NCBI GenBank assembly: GCA_031178005.1
Contig: JAPSJV010000003.1
Location: forward strand, 1 to 64,000
From: Pseudarthrobacter sp.
GTDB lineage: Bacteria > Actinomycetota > Actinomycetes > Actinomycetales > Micrococcaceae
DNA: 64,000 bases
Reading direction: 5' to 3'
A program made the position numbers and the translations under genes. The notes beneath the pieces were generated by a model. The model did no database searches and was not told where the DNA came from. It worked only from the letters and a program-made list of their open reading frames with translations. Position 1 is the first letter of the stretch; every line of letters starts with the position of its first letter. Below are positions 50,974 through 59,101 of the stretch, one piece after another.

Positions 50974-51906
50974 ATGATCACCCGCGCCGATGTAGACCAG
51001 TCCGCCGCCAGGACTTCCGGGCTGATCCGCAGGACGCCCTTGCTGGAGGCAGCCGAAGGCAACGGCGGATGGTCCGTCTGGTTCAAGTGCGAGTTCATGC
51101 AGCACACCGGAACGTTCAAGGCCCGCGGCGCCCTGAACAGGATCCTCGCCAGCAAGGAACGCGGCGAACTCACGGCAGAGGCCGGAGTGGTGGTGGCCTC
51201 AGGCGGGAACGCCGGGCTGGCCAACGCCTGCGCCGCAGCAAGGCTGGGTGTTGCGGCCACAGTCTTTGTCCCGGACTCCGCCCCGGCCGTCAAAATCAGG
51301 AAGCTCGAAGCCATTGGCGCCACCGTGGTCCAGGGCGGCGCGGAATACGCTGTGGCCTACGAAGCGGCCGTGGCACACGCGGCAGCGACCGGCGCCGTTT
51401 ACTGCCATGCCTATGACCAGCCGGAAATCGTGGCAGGGGCCGGAACTGTCGGTTCGGAGCTGCTTGACCAGCTGGATGGCATTGACACAATTCTCGTGGC
51501 ATGCGGCGGCGGAGGCCTGATGGGCGGGATCGCGGCCGCTGTTGAGGGCCGAGCCAAGGTGGTGGCCGTGGAACCGGAAAACGCGCCAACACTTTATGCT
51601 GCCCTCGCCGCGGGAAAGCCCGTGGACGTCAGCGTTTCCGGCGTCGCGGCAGATTCGTTGGGTGCCCGCCGAATAGGTGAGATCGGCTTCGCGGTGGCGG
51701 TCCGCACCGGCGTCGAAAGCGTCCTGGTGTCCGACGCCGATATTGTCGCCGCGCGTTCGCGGCTCTGGGACGAGTACCGCCTGGCGGTGGAGCATGGTGC
51801 CGCCGCGGCATACGCTTCCCTGACCTCAGGTGCTTATGTTCCCTCAGCCGGGGAACGCGTCGTCGTGATCCTGTGCGGTGCCAACACGGACCCCGCCACG
51901 CTGTAG
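50974..51906 (+). CDS. PLP-dependent threonine/serine dehydratase family protein
   Basis: A 310-residue fold-type II PLP enzyme. The cofactor lysine is Lys49 in GTFKARGALNRI, the phosphate/substrate loop is ASGGNAG and the glycine loop is ACGGGGLMGG. There is no C-terminal ACT domain, so it resembles the short catabolic serine/threonine dehydratases rather than biosynthetic IlvA. It probably deaminates Ser/Thr or a similar hydroxy amino acid. The 3' end overlaps the convergent hydrolase gene by 63 bp. Confidence 0.88.
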   Translation: MITRADVDQSAARTSGLIRRTPLLEAAEGNGGWSVWFKCEFMQHTGTFKARGALNRILASKERGELTAEAGVVVASGGNAGLANACAAARLGVAATVFVPDSAPAVKIRKLEAIGATVVQGGAEYAVAYEAAVAHAAATGAVYCHAYDQPEIVAGAGTVGSELLDQLDGIDTILVACGGGGLMGGIAAAVEGRAKVVAVEPENAPTLYAALAAGKPVDVSVSGVAADSLGARRIGEIGFAVAVRTGVESVLVSDADIVAARSRLWDEYRLAVEHGAAAAYASLTSGAYVPSAGERVVVILCGANTDPATL

Positions 51907-52878
51907 CGGGGGAAACGCGGACGGGAGCCACCGGGTCATGCCCGCGAATGCTTCATCCCGGATCGGTGCCGGGGACAGGAAAATGTCGTGGAACGCATCC
52001 GGAATCCGGAGCACCGTGACGTTGTTGCCCAGCGACAGCGACCGGTGGGCCACCGCCTCCACGTTGAGGGCCACGTCCGCGTGCTGCGCGTCAATGGCCC
52101 AGCGCGGCTGCAGGTAGCTCTTGTCCGAGAGCATTACCAGGACCGGAACATCGATGGACAGCTTGGCCGCCACCACCGCCTGGCCGCGGAACACCGCGTC
52201 CAGGAATGACGGAGTCAGAGGGAAGCCCCGCACCGGGCGCCATTCCTGGTTATAGTCCCATTCGCCGTCCATGGTTGAGGAAACCGCGCGCGTGTAATTG
52301 CCGGGGTCGACGGCGGGCAGCGGGACGAGCGGATGGAGCCGGGCACCGATTCCTATCAGCGGCGCCAGCGCCCGGCGGCCCAGCTCGGTGGCCTGGAACT
52401 CCAGCCAGGGGCTGTTGAGGATCAATGCAGTGGCTCGTCCCGGGTTTCTGTTGGCCCACAGGCTAAGCGTGAGCCCGCCGGTGGAGTGGCCCAGGAGGAT
52501 CAGCGGCCTGCTGCTGTTTTCGGTCCTGCCCATGGCGGCCAGGGCGGCGTCGATCTCCCCGCCGTACGTTTCCAGGTCTGAGATCAGGCCGGGCACCAGG
52601 CCAGGCCTGAGGCTGCGCCCGTAATTCCGGAGGTCCAGGGCATAGAACGTGGCTCCGCTGAAGTGCCAGAACCGGGCAAGGTGCTCCTGGAAGAAATAGT
52701 CGGACCAGCCGTGCACGTAAAGGACATCGGCGCCCCGGGCAGGATCGGTGGTCGCATCTTCCCGGCGCGGCTCCGTGCCGGTGTAGCGCACCAACGTTGC
52801 CACGGCGCCGTCGTCCAACTCCAGGGTGCGCTGCTCAAAGTCCGGTCCCAGAATGTCCGGACCCCACGCCGTCGTCAT
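51844..52878 (-). CDS. Alpha/beta hydrolase (lysophospholipase-like)
   Basis: A 344-residue protein from the ATG at 52876-52878; the longer frame upstream overlaps the sigma gene. The oxyanion region is VLYVHGWSDYFFQEHLARF, the nucleophile elbow is LGHSTGG with Ser132, and the catalytic His is in DAFHDIFLSP. The family (serine aminopeptidase S33 / monoglyceride lipase-like) hydrolyses esters; no neighbour defines the substrate. Confidence 0.88.
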   Translation of the reverse strand: MTTAWGPDILGPDFEQRTLELDDGAVATLVRYTGTEPRREDATTDPARGADVLYVHGWSDYFFQEHLARFWHFSGATFYALDLRNYGRSLRPGLVPGLISDLETYGGEIDAALAAMGRTENSSRPLILLGHSTGGLTLSLWANRNPGRATALILNSPWLEFQATELGRRALAPLIGIGARLHPLVPLPAVDPGNYTRAVSSTMDGEWDYNQEWRPVRGFPLTPSFLDAVFRGQAVVAAKLSIDVPVLVMLSDKSYLQPRWAIDAQHADVALNVEAVAHRSLSLGNNVTVLRIPDAFHDIFLSPAPIRDEAFAGMTRWLPSAFPPLQRGGVRVGTAQDHDDAFPG

Positions 52879-52936
52879 GGGTTTGATGCTACCCGGCAGC
52901 GGCCGGCGTCTCCTGCCGGCTGGCGCCGCGCATGGT

Positions 52937-54208
52937 TTAGAGGCTGGCCGCCTTGGCGAGCAGGACGGCCTTTTGCTGATCGTTGGCGGTGAGTGCTGCT
53001 GCCTGAAGCAGCTCGGACCTGGCTTCGTCGATCCTTCCCAGCTTGCTGAGCAGCTCGCCCCTGATGCTGGGCAGCAGGTGTGAACGCTGGAGGCTGCCAT
53101 CGGAAACGAGGCGGTCAACGATTTTCAAGGCAGCGGCGGGTCCGGTGGCCATTGAAACCGCCACAGCATAATTGAGCTCGACGACGGGACCCGGGGCCAG
53201 GCGGGCCAGCGCCTCATACAGGACCACGATCTTGTGCCAGTCCGTTTCTTCGAAACTGGGCGCCGTTGCGTGACATTGCGCAATGGCTGCCTGCAGGCAG
53301 TAGTTCCCCCGGCCCCGTCCCAGGGCGTCCGCACCCTTCAGTGCTGCCACGCCACGGCCGATTTGTGTCCGGTCCCAGCGGGCCCTGTTCTGGTCCGGGA
53401 GCAGAATCGGACTGCCATCGTTGTTGATCCGCGCGGCGAACCGGGAGGCCTGGAATTCCATCAGGGCAAGCAAGCCATGGACTTCCGGCTCGCGGGGTAG
53501 CAGTCCGGCAAGCACGCGGCCAAGGCGCAGGGCCTCGTTGGCCACCTCCGTCCGGATCCAACGATCTCCCGTTGTGGCGGCATAGCCCTCGGTGAAGATG
53601 AGGTACAGCACGCCCAGGACAGCGTTCAGCCGCGCACCCCATTCACCGGGTTCGGGAGTGTCAAAGGGGACCTTGGCGGCGGCCAGGGTTTTCTTCGCCC
53701 GGACAATACGCTGCTGGACGGTAGCGACAGGAATGAGGAGCATCCGGGCGATCTCCTCGGTGGTCAGGCCGCCCACGGTCCGCAGGGTCAAGGCGACCTG
53801 TCCCTCCCGGGAGAGCACAGGGTGGCAGGCGATGAAAATGAGCCTGAGCACGTCGTCGGGGATCGGCTGCCACTCGTCCTCCGTGGACTCTTTGAGGGTG
53901 TGGGCAATAGCGCGGTAGCGGTCGTCCAGCCGCTCCCGCCGGCGCCAGGAATCTATCGCCTTGCGCTTGGCAACGGCCGTGAGCCAGGCGCCCGGATTGT
54001 CCGGGACGCCCGACTCGGGCCATTGCGTCAGCGCATCGATCAAAGCTTCCTGGGCCAGGTCCTCAGCCACGCCGACGTCGCCGGTCATCTTGGCGAGTGT
54101 TGCGACGATCCGGGCACTTTCGATCCGCCACACCGCATCGAGGGTGCGCTGGAGCGCGGGAGAGGTCACAGCTTTGGCCTTCGGGTCAGGGCTGGTTGAG
54201 TTCCTCAC
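52937..54208 (-). CDS. ECF42-type RNA polymerase sigma factor
   Basis: The 423-residue protein has sigma region 2 (DVGVAEDLAQEALIDALTQW, then NPGAWLTAVAKRKAID) and region 4 (TTEEIARMLLIPVATVQQRI) in the first ~190 residues. A ~220-residue C-terminal helical extension follows (GYAATTGDRWIRTEVANEAL, DWHKIVVLYEALARLAPGPV), characteristic of the ECF42 group. It starts at GTG and overlaps the DGPF/YCII gene by 23 bp. ECF42 factors lack classic anti-sigma factors; the C-terminal domain is thought to control activity, and the DGPF genes are the usual targets. Confidence 0.92.
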   Translation of the reverse strand: MRNSTSPDPKAKAVTSPALQRTLDAVWRIESARIVATLAKMTGDVGVAEDLAQEALIDALTQWPESGVPDNPGAWLTAVAKRKAIDSWRRRERLDDRYRAIAHTLKESTEDEWQPIPDDVLRLIFIACHPVLSREGQVALTLRTVGGLTTEEIARMLLIPVATVQQRIVRAKKTLAAAKVPFDTPEPGEWGARLNAVLGVLYLIFTEGYAATTGDRWIRTEVANEALRLGRVLAGLLPREPEVHGLLALMEFQASRFAARINNDGSPILLPDQNRARWDRTQIGRGVAALKGADALGRGRGNYCLQAAIAQCHATAPSFEETDWHKIVVLYEALARLAPGPVVELNYAVAVSMATGPAAALKIVDRLVSDGSLQRSHLLPSIRGELLSKLGRIDEARSELLQAAALTANDQQKAVLLAKAASL

Positions 54209-54611
54209 GCCAGCCGGCTTCCTTCTGCAGGTACTCGTTGTCCGAGAAGTCCTCGAAGTCGCTCATGTCGGTCACCCGGCGGACCTCGAGCTTGCTGCCC
54301 GGTCCAAGCGGGCAGCGGCTGGCCCACTGGACAGCCTCTTCCTTGCTGGCGGTCTGGATGATCCAGAAACCATTGAACAGTTCGTGTGTTTCCCCGTATG
54401 GGCCGTCGGTAACGATCGGATTCTCGGCTGAGAAATCGACCACAAAGGCTTCGCTCATGTCGTCGGCCAGACCCTCGCCGGCAAGCAGCACGCCGGCCTT
54501 GATGAGCTGTTCGTTGTAGGCGCCCATGGCGTTGATGATTTCCGTGAAGTCGGCAGACTCGTAAGCCTTCTTGGCCTCTTCGGTTGAGCGCATGATCAGC
54601 ATGAATTTCAC
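54186..54611 (-). CDS. DGPF/YCII-domain protein
   Basis: A 141-residue YCII-related protein with the diagnostic VTDGPYGETHELFNGFWII segment and N-terminal KFMLIMRSTEEAKKAYE. It is the usual genomic partner and likely regulatory target of ECF42 sigma factors. Biochemical function is unknown. Confidence 0.9.
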   Translation of the reverse strand: MKFMLIMRSTEEAKKAYESADFTEIINAMGAYNEQLIKAGVLLAGEGLADDMSEAFVVDFSAENPIVTDGPYGETHELFNGFWIIQTASKEEAVQWASRCPLGPGSKLEVRRVTDMSDFEDFSDNEYLQKEAGWREELNQP

Positions 54612-54768
54612 GGTACTTCTCCTTGGTTTCCGAGGACGGCGGTTGCGTCCTTCTACTATGGCGTCGAACGGGCCGGCCGTGGATCGACACGGAACTTAAA
54701 ATTCTTTTTCACAGATGGAATCTTGCCAAGGCTTGCCGGCTGGGCGCCGGACGATCGGGGCCAAAACG

Positions 54769-55857
54769 CTAAGCGGTTGAGTGCACACCTACCGAAGCAC
54801 GCTCCACTGCAGGGCAGGCGATTTTTACCGGGGAGTCACCCGGGGCTTCATCCAGGCCCAGGAGGAGACGGACCCCTGCAGCGCCAAGTTCGTAGTGGGG
54901 CAGCGAAACCGTGGAAAGCGGCGGGCGCAGGTGGGCGGCAATAACTTCCTGGTTGTCGAAGCCAACAACGGCCATATCGTCAGGGATGGAGAGGCCGTTT
55001 TCCCGCAGGCCATCGTAAAGGCCCATGGCCATCCTGTCGTTATAGCAATAGACCGCCGTGACGTTGCGCTTCAGCAGTTCTTCGGTTGCCCGGTAGCCAC
55101 CTTCCTGATCCGGGTAGGCCTCAAGGACCAGGCCGGGGTCAAAGGAAATTCCGGCAGCTTCCAGGGCATCTTTGTAGCCCTGGAGCCGCCCGTCCTTGGC
55201 CGGGGCGGGGATGGTGGCATTGATAAAAGCCACGCGCCGATGGCCGCCGCGAAGCAGGATTTCAGTGGCAGACCTGCCGCCCTGGGCTTCGTCCGGCACC
55301 ACCGCACGCGCTGCGCCGGGCTTCGGTGAGAAGCAGTTGACCAGGACGAAGTCCGCTTCGCGCAAGGTGTCCGGGATGTCGGTCGGGCGGTGAAACCAGG
55401 TGGAATACAAAATGCCGCGCACCTTGTATTCCAGCATCATGGTGATGGCGTCCTTCTCCAGATCGCGGTTACCTTCGGTGTTCGTGATCAGCAGCGCGTA
55501 GCCGTGTTTCCAAGCCTCGTCCTGCGCGCCATGGATGATCTGGCCGGCGAAGGGTGTGGTGGCGACGCCGTCGGCAACCAGGCCGATGAAACGTGACGTG
55601 CCGCTGACCAGCGTTTTAGCCATTGCGTTGGGGCGGTAGCCCAGCTGCCGGATGGCGTCGTGGACGCGCTGGCGCGTCTCATCGCCAATCCGGGCGTTCT
55701 TCTTCTTGTTGATCACCAGGGAAACGGTGGCGGTGGAAACGCCGGCTGCCTCAGCAACCTCGCGGAGGGTGACGGGCCGGGCGCGGCTGCTTCCTGCCGA
55801 TGCGTCAGACGCGCCAGGGGTAGCTGCGCTGCCTGAATTTTTCTCCTGCGAAATCAT
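54769..55857 (-). CDS. LacI family regulator of the levan/DFA IV locus
   Basis: A 362-residue regulator from the ATG at 55855-55857 with AAGGAGG 5 nt upstream; an in-frame ATG at 55899 overlaps the permease stop and lacks such a site. About 40 residues precede the helix-turn-helix (LREVAEAAGVSTATVSLVIN). The effector domain carries YCYNDRMAMGLYDGLRENGL and AVVGFDNQEVIAAHLRPPLS, strongly resembling the regulator at 28628-29668. It ends the operon of GH32 enzyme and importer and likely binds the three TnAAGCGnTTnA sites upstream. Confidence 0.9.
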   Translation of the reverse strand: MISQEKNSGSAATPGASDASAGSSRARPVTLREVAEAAGVSTATVSLVINKKKNARIGDETRQRVHDAIRQLGYRPNAMAKTLVSGTSRFIGLVADGVATTPFAGQIIHGAQDEAWKHGYALLITNTEGNRDLEKDAITMMLEYKVRGILYSTWFHRPTDIPDTLREADFVLVNCFSPKPGAARAVVPDEAQGGRSATEILLRGGHRRVAFINATIPAPAKDGRLQGYKDALEAAGISFDPGLVLEAYPDQEGGYRATEELLKRNVTAVYCYNDRMAMGLYDGLRENGLSIPDDMAVVGFDNQEVIAAHLRPPLSTVSLPHYELGAAGVRLLLGLDEAPGDSPVKIACPAVERASVGVHSTA

Positions 55858-55895
55858 CCGTCCTCCTTCAGGAGTATATCCATCGGACACGGCCG

Positions 55896-56798
55896 TCATC
55901 CCTTGGTCGCCCCGCTCTCCAGGCCCTGGATCATTGCTTTGTTCAAAACCAGGAACACCAGCAGCAGCGGGGTGATGGTGACGCAGACGGCGGCAAAGGT
56001 GGCCGTCCAGTCCACCTTGCCCATCGCTCCGATGTAGTTCTGGAGGCCCAGGGGAATGGTCTTCAGCTCCTCGGAGAGAACAAAGGTGTTGGCGAAGATG
56101 AAGTCATTCCAGATGAAGATGCTGTTGACCAGGACCACGGTGACCACGGTATTCACCGACAACGGCAAGGTGATGAGTCCGAAGATCCTGTACGGGCCGG
56201 CGCCATCCAGCGAAGCCGCCTCATACGTTTCCCGCGGGATGTACTCAAAAAATGAGGAGAAAAGGTAGATGGACATGGGCAGGGCAAAGCCGGCCAGGGG
56301 AATGATCATGGACAGGTAAGTGTCCAGCAGGTTGATGCTGGCATAGTCGATGAACAGCGGCACCAAGGCGATCTGGACGGGAACGATGATTCCGATCAGG
56401 AATAATCCTCGAACGAACCTGCTCCAGCGGAAGCCGAGTACCTGGATGGCGTAGGCGGCCATCATGCCCAACAGGACAATGAGGATGTTGGCGCCCATCG
56501 TGACAATGAAGCTGTTCAGGATGTTCCGCCAAAGGTCTCCCGTTTCGAAAGCCCTTGCGTAGTTCTCCCACGTCAGCGAGCTGGGCAGCGCGAACGGGTC
56601 ACCTGTAGCGAAGTCCTGCTCGGTGCGCAGGCTGGTCAGGAACAGCCAGGCCAACGGGTAGACCTGGACGATCACAATGAGCATGATCAGGACCCGGGAC
56701 AGGGTTCTGTGGAGCGTCGGTTTGCGCCGGCGCCTCTTGAAGGTGGGAGCCGGGGGTGCGGTGGTTGGAGGTGCGGCCGGGGCTGACTGGAGGATCAT
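55896..56798 (-). CDS. CUT1 ABC transporter permease (MalG type), levan/DFA IV locus
   Basis: A 300-residue permease whose ATG (56796-56798) overlaps the previous stop as ATGA. A Pro/Arg-rich N-terminus (TFKRRRRKPTLHRTLSR) precedes six helices; the EAA loop is YEAASLDGAGPYRIFGLITL. The open frame upstream lies within the preceding permease gene. Confidence 0.92.
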   Translation of the reverse strand: MILQSAPAAPPTTAPPAPTFKRRRRKPTLHRTLSRVLIMLIVIVQVYPLAWLFLTSLRTEQDFATGDPFALPSSLTWENYARAFETGDLWRNILNSFIVTMGANILIVLLGMMAAYAIQVLGFRWSRFVRGLFLIGIIVPVQIALVPLFIDYASINLLDTYLSMIIPLAGFALPMSIYLFSSFFEYIPRETYEAASLDGAGPYRIFGLITLPLSVNTVVTVVLVNSIFIWNDFIFANTFVLSEELKTIPLGLQNYIGAMGKVDWTATFAAVCVTITPLLLVFLVLNKAMIQGLESGATKG

Positions 56799-57676
56799 GC
56801 GTCTGCCTTCCGTTTGAGCAGGAACAGGATGAGGCCGACGGCGACGAGGCACTCGATCACGATGAACACGGAGATGGTGCTGGCATACCCGAAATCCGTA
56901 CTGGTGAAGGCTGTTTTGTACATGTAGGTGGTCAGCAGCTCGGAGGACTGTCCGGGGCCGCCGTTGGTCATGAGGTAGGGAATGTCGAATCCGCGCAGGC
57001 CGTAGGTGGTAGCCATGATGGTGGTGGTGATCCACACCGGCCGAATGTAGGGGAACCGGATTTTGGTGAACAGCGTCCACTTGGAAGCGCCGTCGAGGAC
57101 TGCGGCTTCTTCCAACTCCTTGGGAACGGCGATCAGTGCCGCGTAGATGATGAGCATGTAGAGGCCTGTGAACCGCCATCCCTCGGGGGCGGACACCGCT
57201 GCCAGCACGGTGTTCACATCGGAGAGCCAGGCCCGTTCGAGGTTGCCGAGCCCGATCCAGTGCAGCAACTGGTTGAGCAGGCCTACCGGTTCGATCGAGT
57301 AGATGGGTACGAAGAGGAATGCGATGGCCACGGTGGAGATCACGGCAGGCAGCAGGTAGAGGGTTTTGATGAGTTCCCGCCCCCGGCGCAGGGACGTGAG
57401 CAGGCTGGCCACTACCAGTGCGCCGCCGAGCTGCAGGACCAGGCAGATGGCCAGATAGAGGAGGGCGTTGAAGAACGAGCGCCAGAAGATGTCATCTGCG
57501 GTGAGCATCCGAACGTAGTTGGCAAACCCCACGAATTCCATCTCGCTGATGCCGTTCCAGGAGAAGAAACTGAGGAACAACGATTGAAGAATCGGAAAGA
57601 GCACGGCCGCACAGTAGAGGAGGAGCGGAGGGAGCAGGAAAACCAGGACCGAGGTTTTTGACCTGTTGGGAAGCAT
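56795..57676 (-). CDS. CUT1 ABC transporter permease (MalF type), levan/DFA IV locus
   Basis: A 293-residue permease with the pattern LVFLLPPLLLYCAAVLFPIL at the first helix and EAA loop EEAAVLDGASKWTLFTKIRF. It lies 48 bp after the binding-protein gene, a gap containing an 8-bp GC stem. As in the other two importers, no ATPase gene is linked. Confidence 0.92.
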   Translation of the reverse strand: MLPNRSKTSVLVFLLPPLLLYCAAVLFPILQSLFLSFFSWNGISEMEFVGFANYVRMLTADDIFWRSFFNALLYLAICLVLQLGGALVVASLLTSLRRGRELIKTLYLLPAVISTVAIAFLFVPIYSIEPVGLLNQLLHWIGLGNLERAWLSDVNTVLAAVSAPEGWRFTGLYMLIIYAALIAVPKELEEAAVLDGASKWTLFTKIRFPYIRPVWITTTIMATTYGLRGFDIPYLMTNGGPGQSSELLTTYMYKTAFTSTDFGYASTISVFIVIECLVAVGLILFLLKRKADA

Positions 57677-57690
57677 GGCGGGCCTTTCAA

Positions 57691-57718
57691 GCGGCGGGTG
57701 CCTTCCGGTCCCCGCCGC
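57691..57718 (-). terminator. Intraoperon hairpin after the binding-protein gene
   Basis: GCGGCGGG (57691-57698) pairs with CCCGCCGC (57711-57718), loop 12 nt, between the binding-protein stop and the first permease. The position matches the hairpin at 25245-25284 in the other fructan locus and may likewise raise the binding-protein to permease ratio. Confidence 0.5.
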
Positions 57719-57724
57719 CGCTGT

Positions 57725-59062
57725 TTACTTGAAGAACTTGGGGGCGTTCTGCTTGATGGTGGCGTCCATCGTCGTGGTGAACTGTTCGGGCGTGATGTTG
57801 CCCTGGACCAGGAGGACGAGTTCCTGCTGAAGCCTGCCGTTGGTGGTGGGATCAAGCTGGGTATCCCACGGCATGGCCTGCTGGTCCCCAAGGCCGTTGG
57901 CAGTCTCCAAGGCCCTGTTGTACAGAGGAGTCGCATTGGCGGGAATCGATGTCTGCACATTGGTCGTCGGGGACAGGGCGCCGGTGGCCGCATATTCGCT
58001 CGGGTACTTTTCCAGGGCGAACTTCAGGAAGTCGCTCACCAGCGGATCGTAGGTCTTGGAGTTCACCGCCATTCCAATGCCGGAGGGGGAAACAAACTCG
58101 TTGGCCGCCGTCACCGATCCTTCAGTCGTCGGCAGGGTGAAGAAGTCAATGTCATCCCGGACCTCTGGGTTGAGCTTGTCTGTCGCGAGGCTGGGAAGTT
58201 CCCACGTGCCGATGTTGTACATCGCTGCCTGACCGGAGGTGAACTGGTTCTGCGCGTCCGAGTACCCCTGGGCGGAGAACCCGTCCTGGAAGCACTTGGC
58301 CTTGCCCAGCTCAGCCATCCACTCAACGGTCTTCTGCCCGGCCGGGTCGGCGAAGGATGCCTCACCCTTCTTCAGTTTCTGGACGAACTCGGGACCTGCT
58401 TCTCTGAACGCCTGGTACGCCACATAACGTTCCAGGGGCCATTGGTCCTGGCCGTCAATGGCAATCGGTGTGATTCCGGCATTACGCAAAGCGGTGCACA
58501 TCGCAGGGATGTCATCAAGGGACGTGGGCACGGACACTCCGGCCTCTTCCAGCAGTGCCTTGTTGTACCAGATGAATTCCAGTTCGAACTGGAACGGGAT
58601 CATAAAGAGCGAGCCGTCGTCGAACCGCTGGTAATCCAACGCGCCGGGCCGGTAGTCGTCGTAAATTTCAAGGGACTTCAGCAGTTTTTCGGCGTCGACC
58701 ATTTTGCCTTGTTGCGCCAGCTGCCGGGCAAACGGGGTGGCGTCCGTGTCGAACAATTCCGGGAGTTTGTTGGCCGCAGCCAGGGTCTCCAGTTTCTGGA
58801 TATAGGAGGGCCTGTCCGGCGTTGTGATCAGGTTCAGTTCAAAACCGGGGTGCTCCTGGGCGTAGTCATCGGCGAGCTTCTTCATGATGTTGATGACGGC
58901 GCCGTCAGCCGGCCGGGACAGCAGCCACGATATTTCGCGGGGCTTGATCTCGCCCGTAGGGCTGACATTGGCAGGATCTGCGGCGTCTCCTCCTCCGCCG
59001 CAGGCTGTCAATGCCAGGGCAGCTGCTGCGATGACGGCGGCAGCACGGAATTGTTTTTTCAT
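57725..59062 (-). CDS. Substrate-binding lipoprotein, levan/DFA IV locus
   Basis: A 445-residue family-1 solute-binding lipoprotein: signal peptide with lipobox LTAC (Cys21) followed by GGGGDAAD, then TTPDRPSYIQKLETLAAANK, IPFQFELEFIWYNKALLEEA and GQAAMYNIGTWELPSLATDK. It presumably binds the disaccharide made by the levan fructotransferase encoded divergently. It follows the GH32-like gene by 39 bp. Confidence 0.9.
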   Translation of the reverse strand: MKKQFRAAAVIAAAALALTACGGGGDAADPANVSPTGEIKPREISWLLSRPADGAVINIMKKLADDYAQEHPGFELNLITTPDRPSYIQKLETLAAANKLPELFDTDATPFARQLAQQGKMVDAEKLLKSLEIYDDYRPGALDYQRFDDGSLFMIPFQFELEFIWYNKALLEEAGVSVPTSLDDIPAMCTALRNAGITPIAIDGQDQWPLERYVAYQAFREAGPEFVQKLKKGEASFADPAGQKTVEWMAELGKAKCFQDGFSAQGYSDAQNQFTSGQAAMYNIGTWELPSLATDKLNPEVRDDIDFFTLPTTEGSVTAANEFVSPSGIGMAVNSKTYDPLVSDFLKFALEKYPSEYAATGALSPTTNVQTSIPANATPLYNRALETANGLGDQQAMPWDTQLDPTTNGRLQQELVLLVQGNITPEQFTTTMDATIKQNAPKFFK

Positions 59063-59101
59063 TGTGGCAATCTCCCTTGATTGGAACAGAGTGGGTGGTT
59101 G

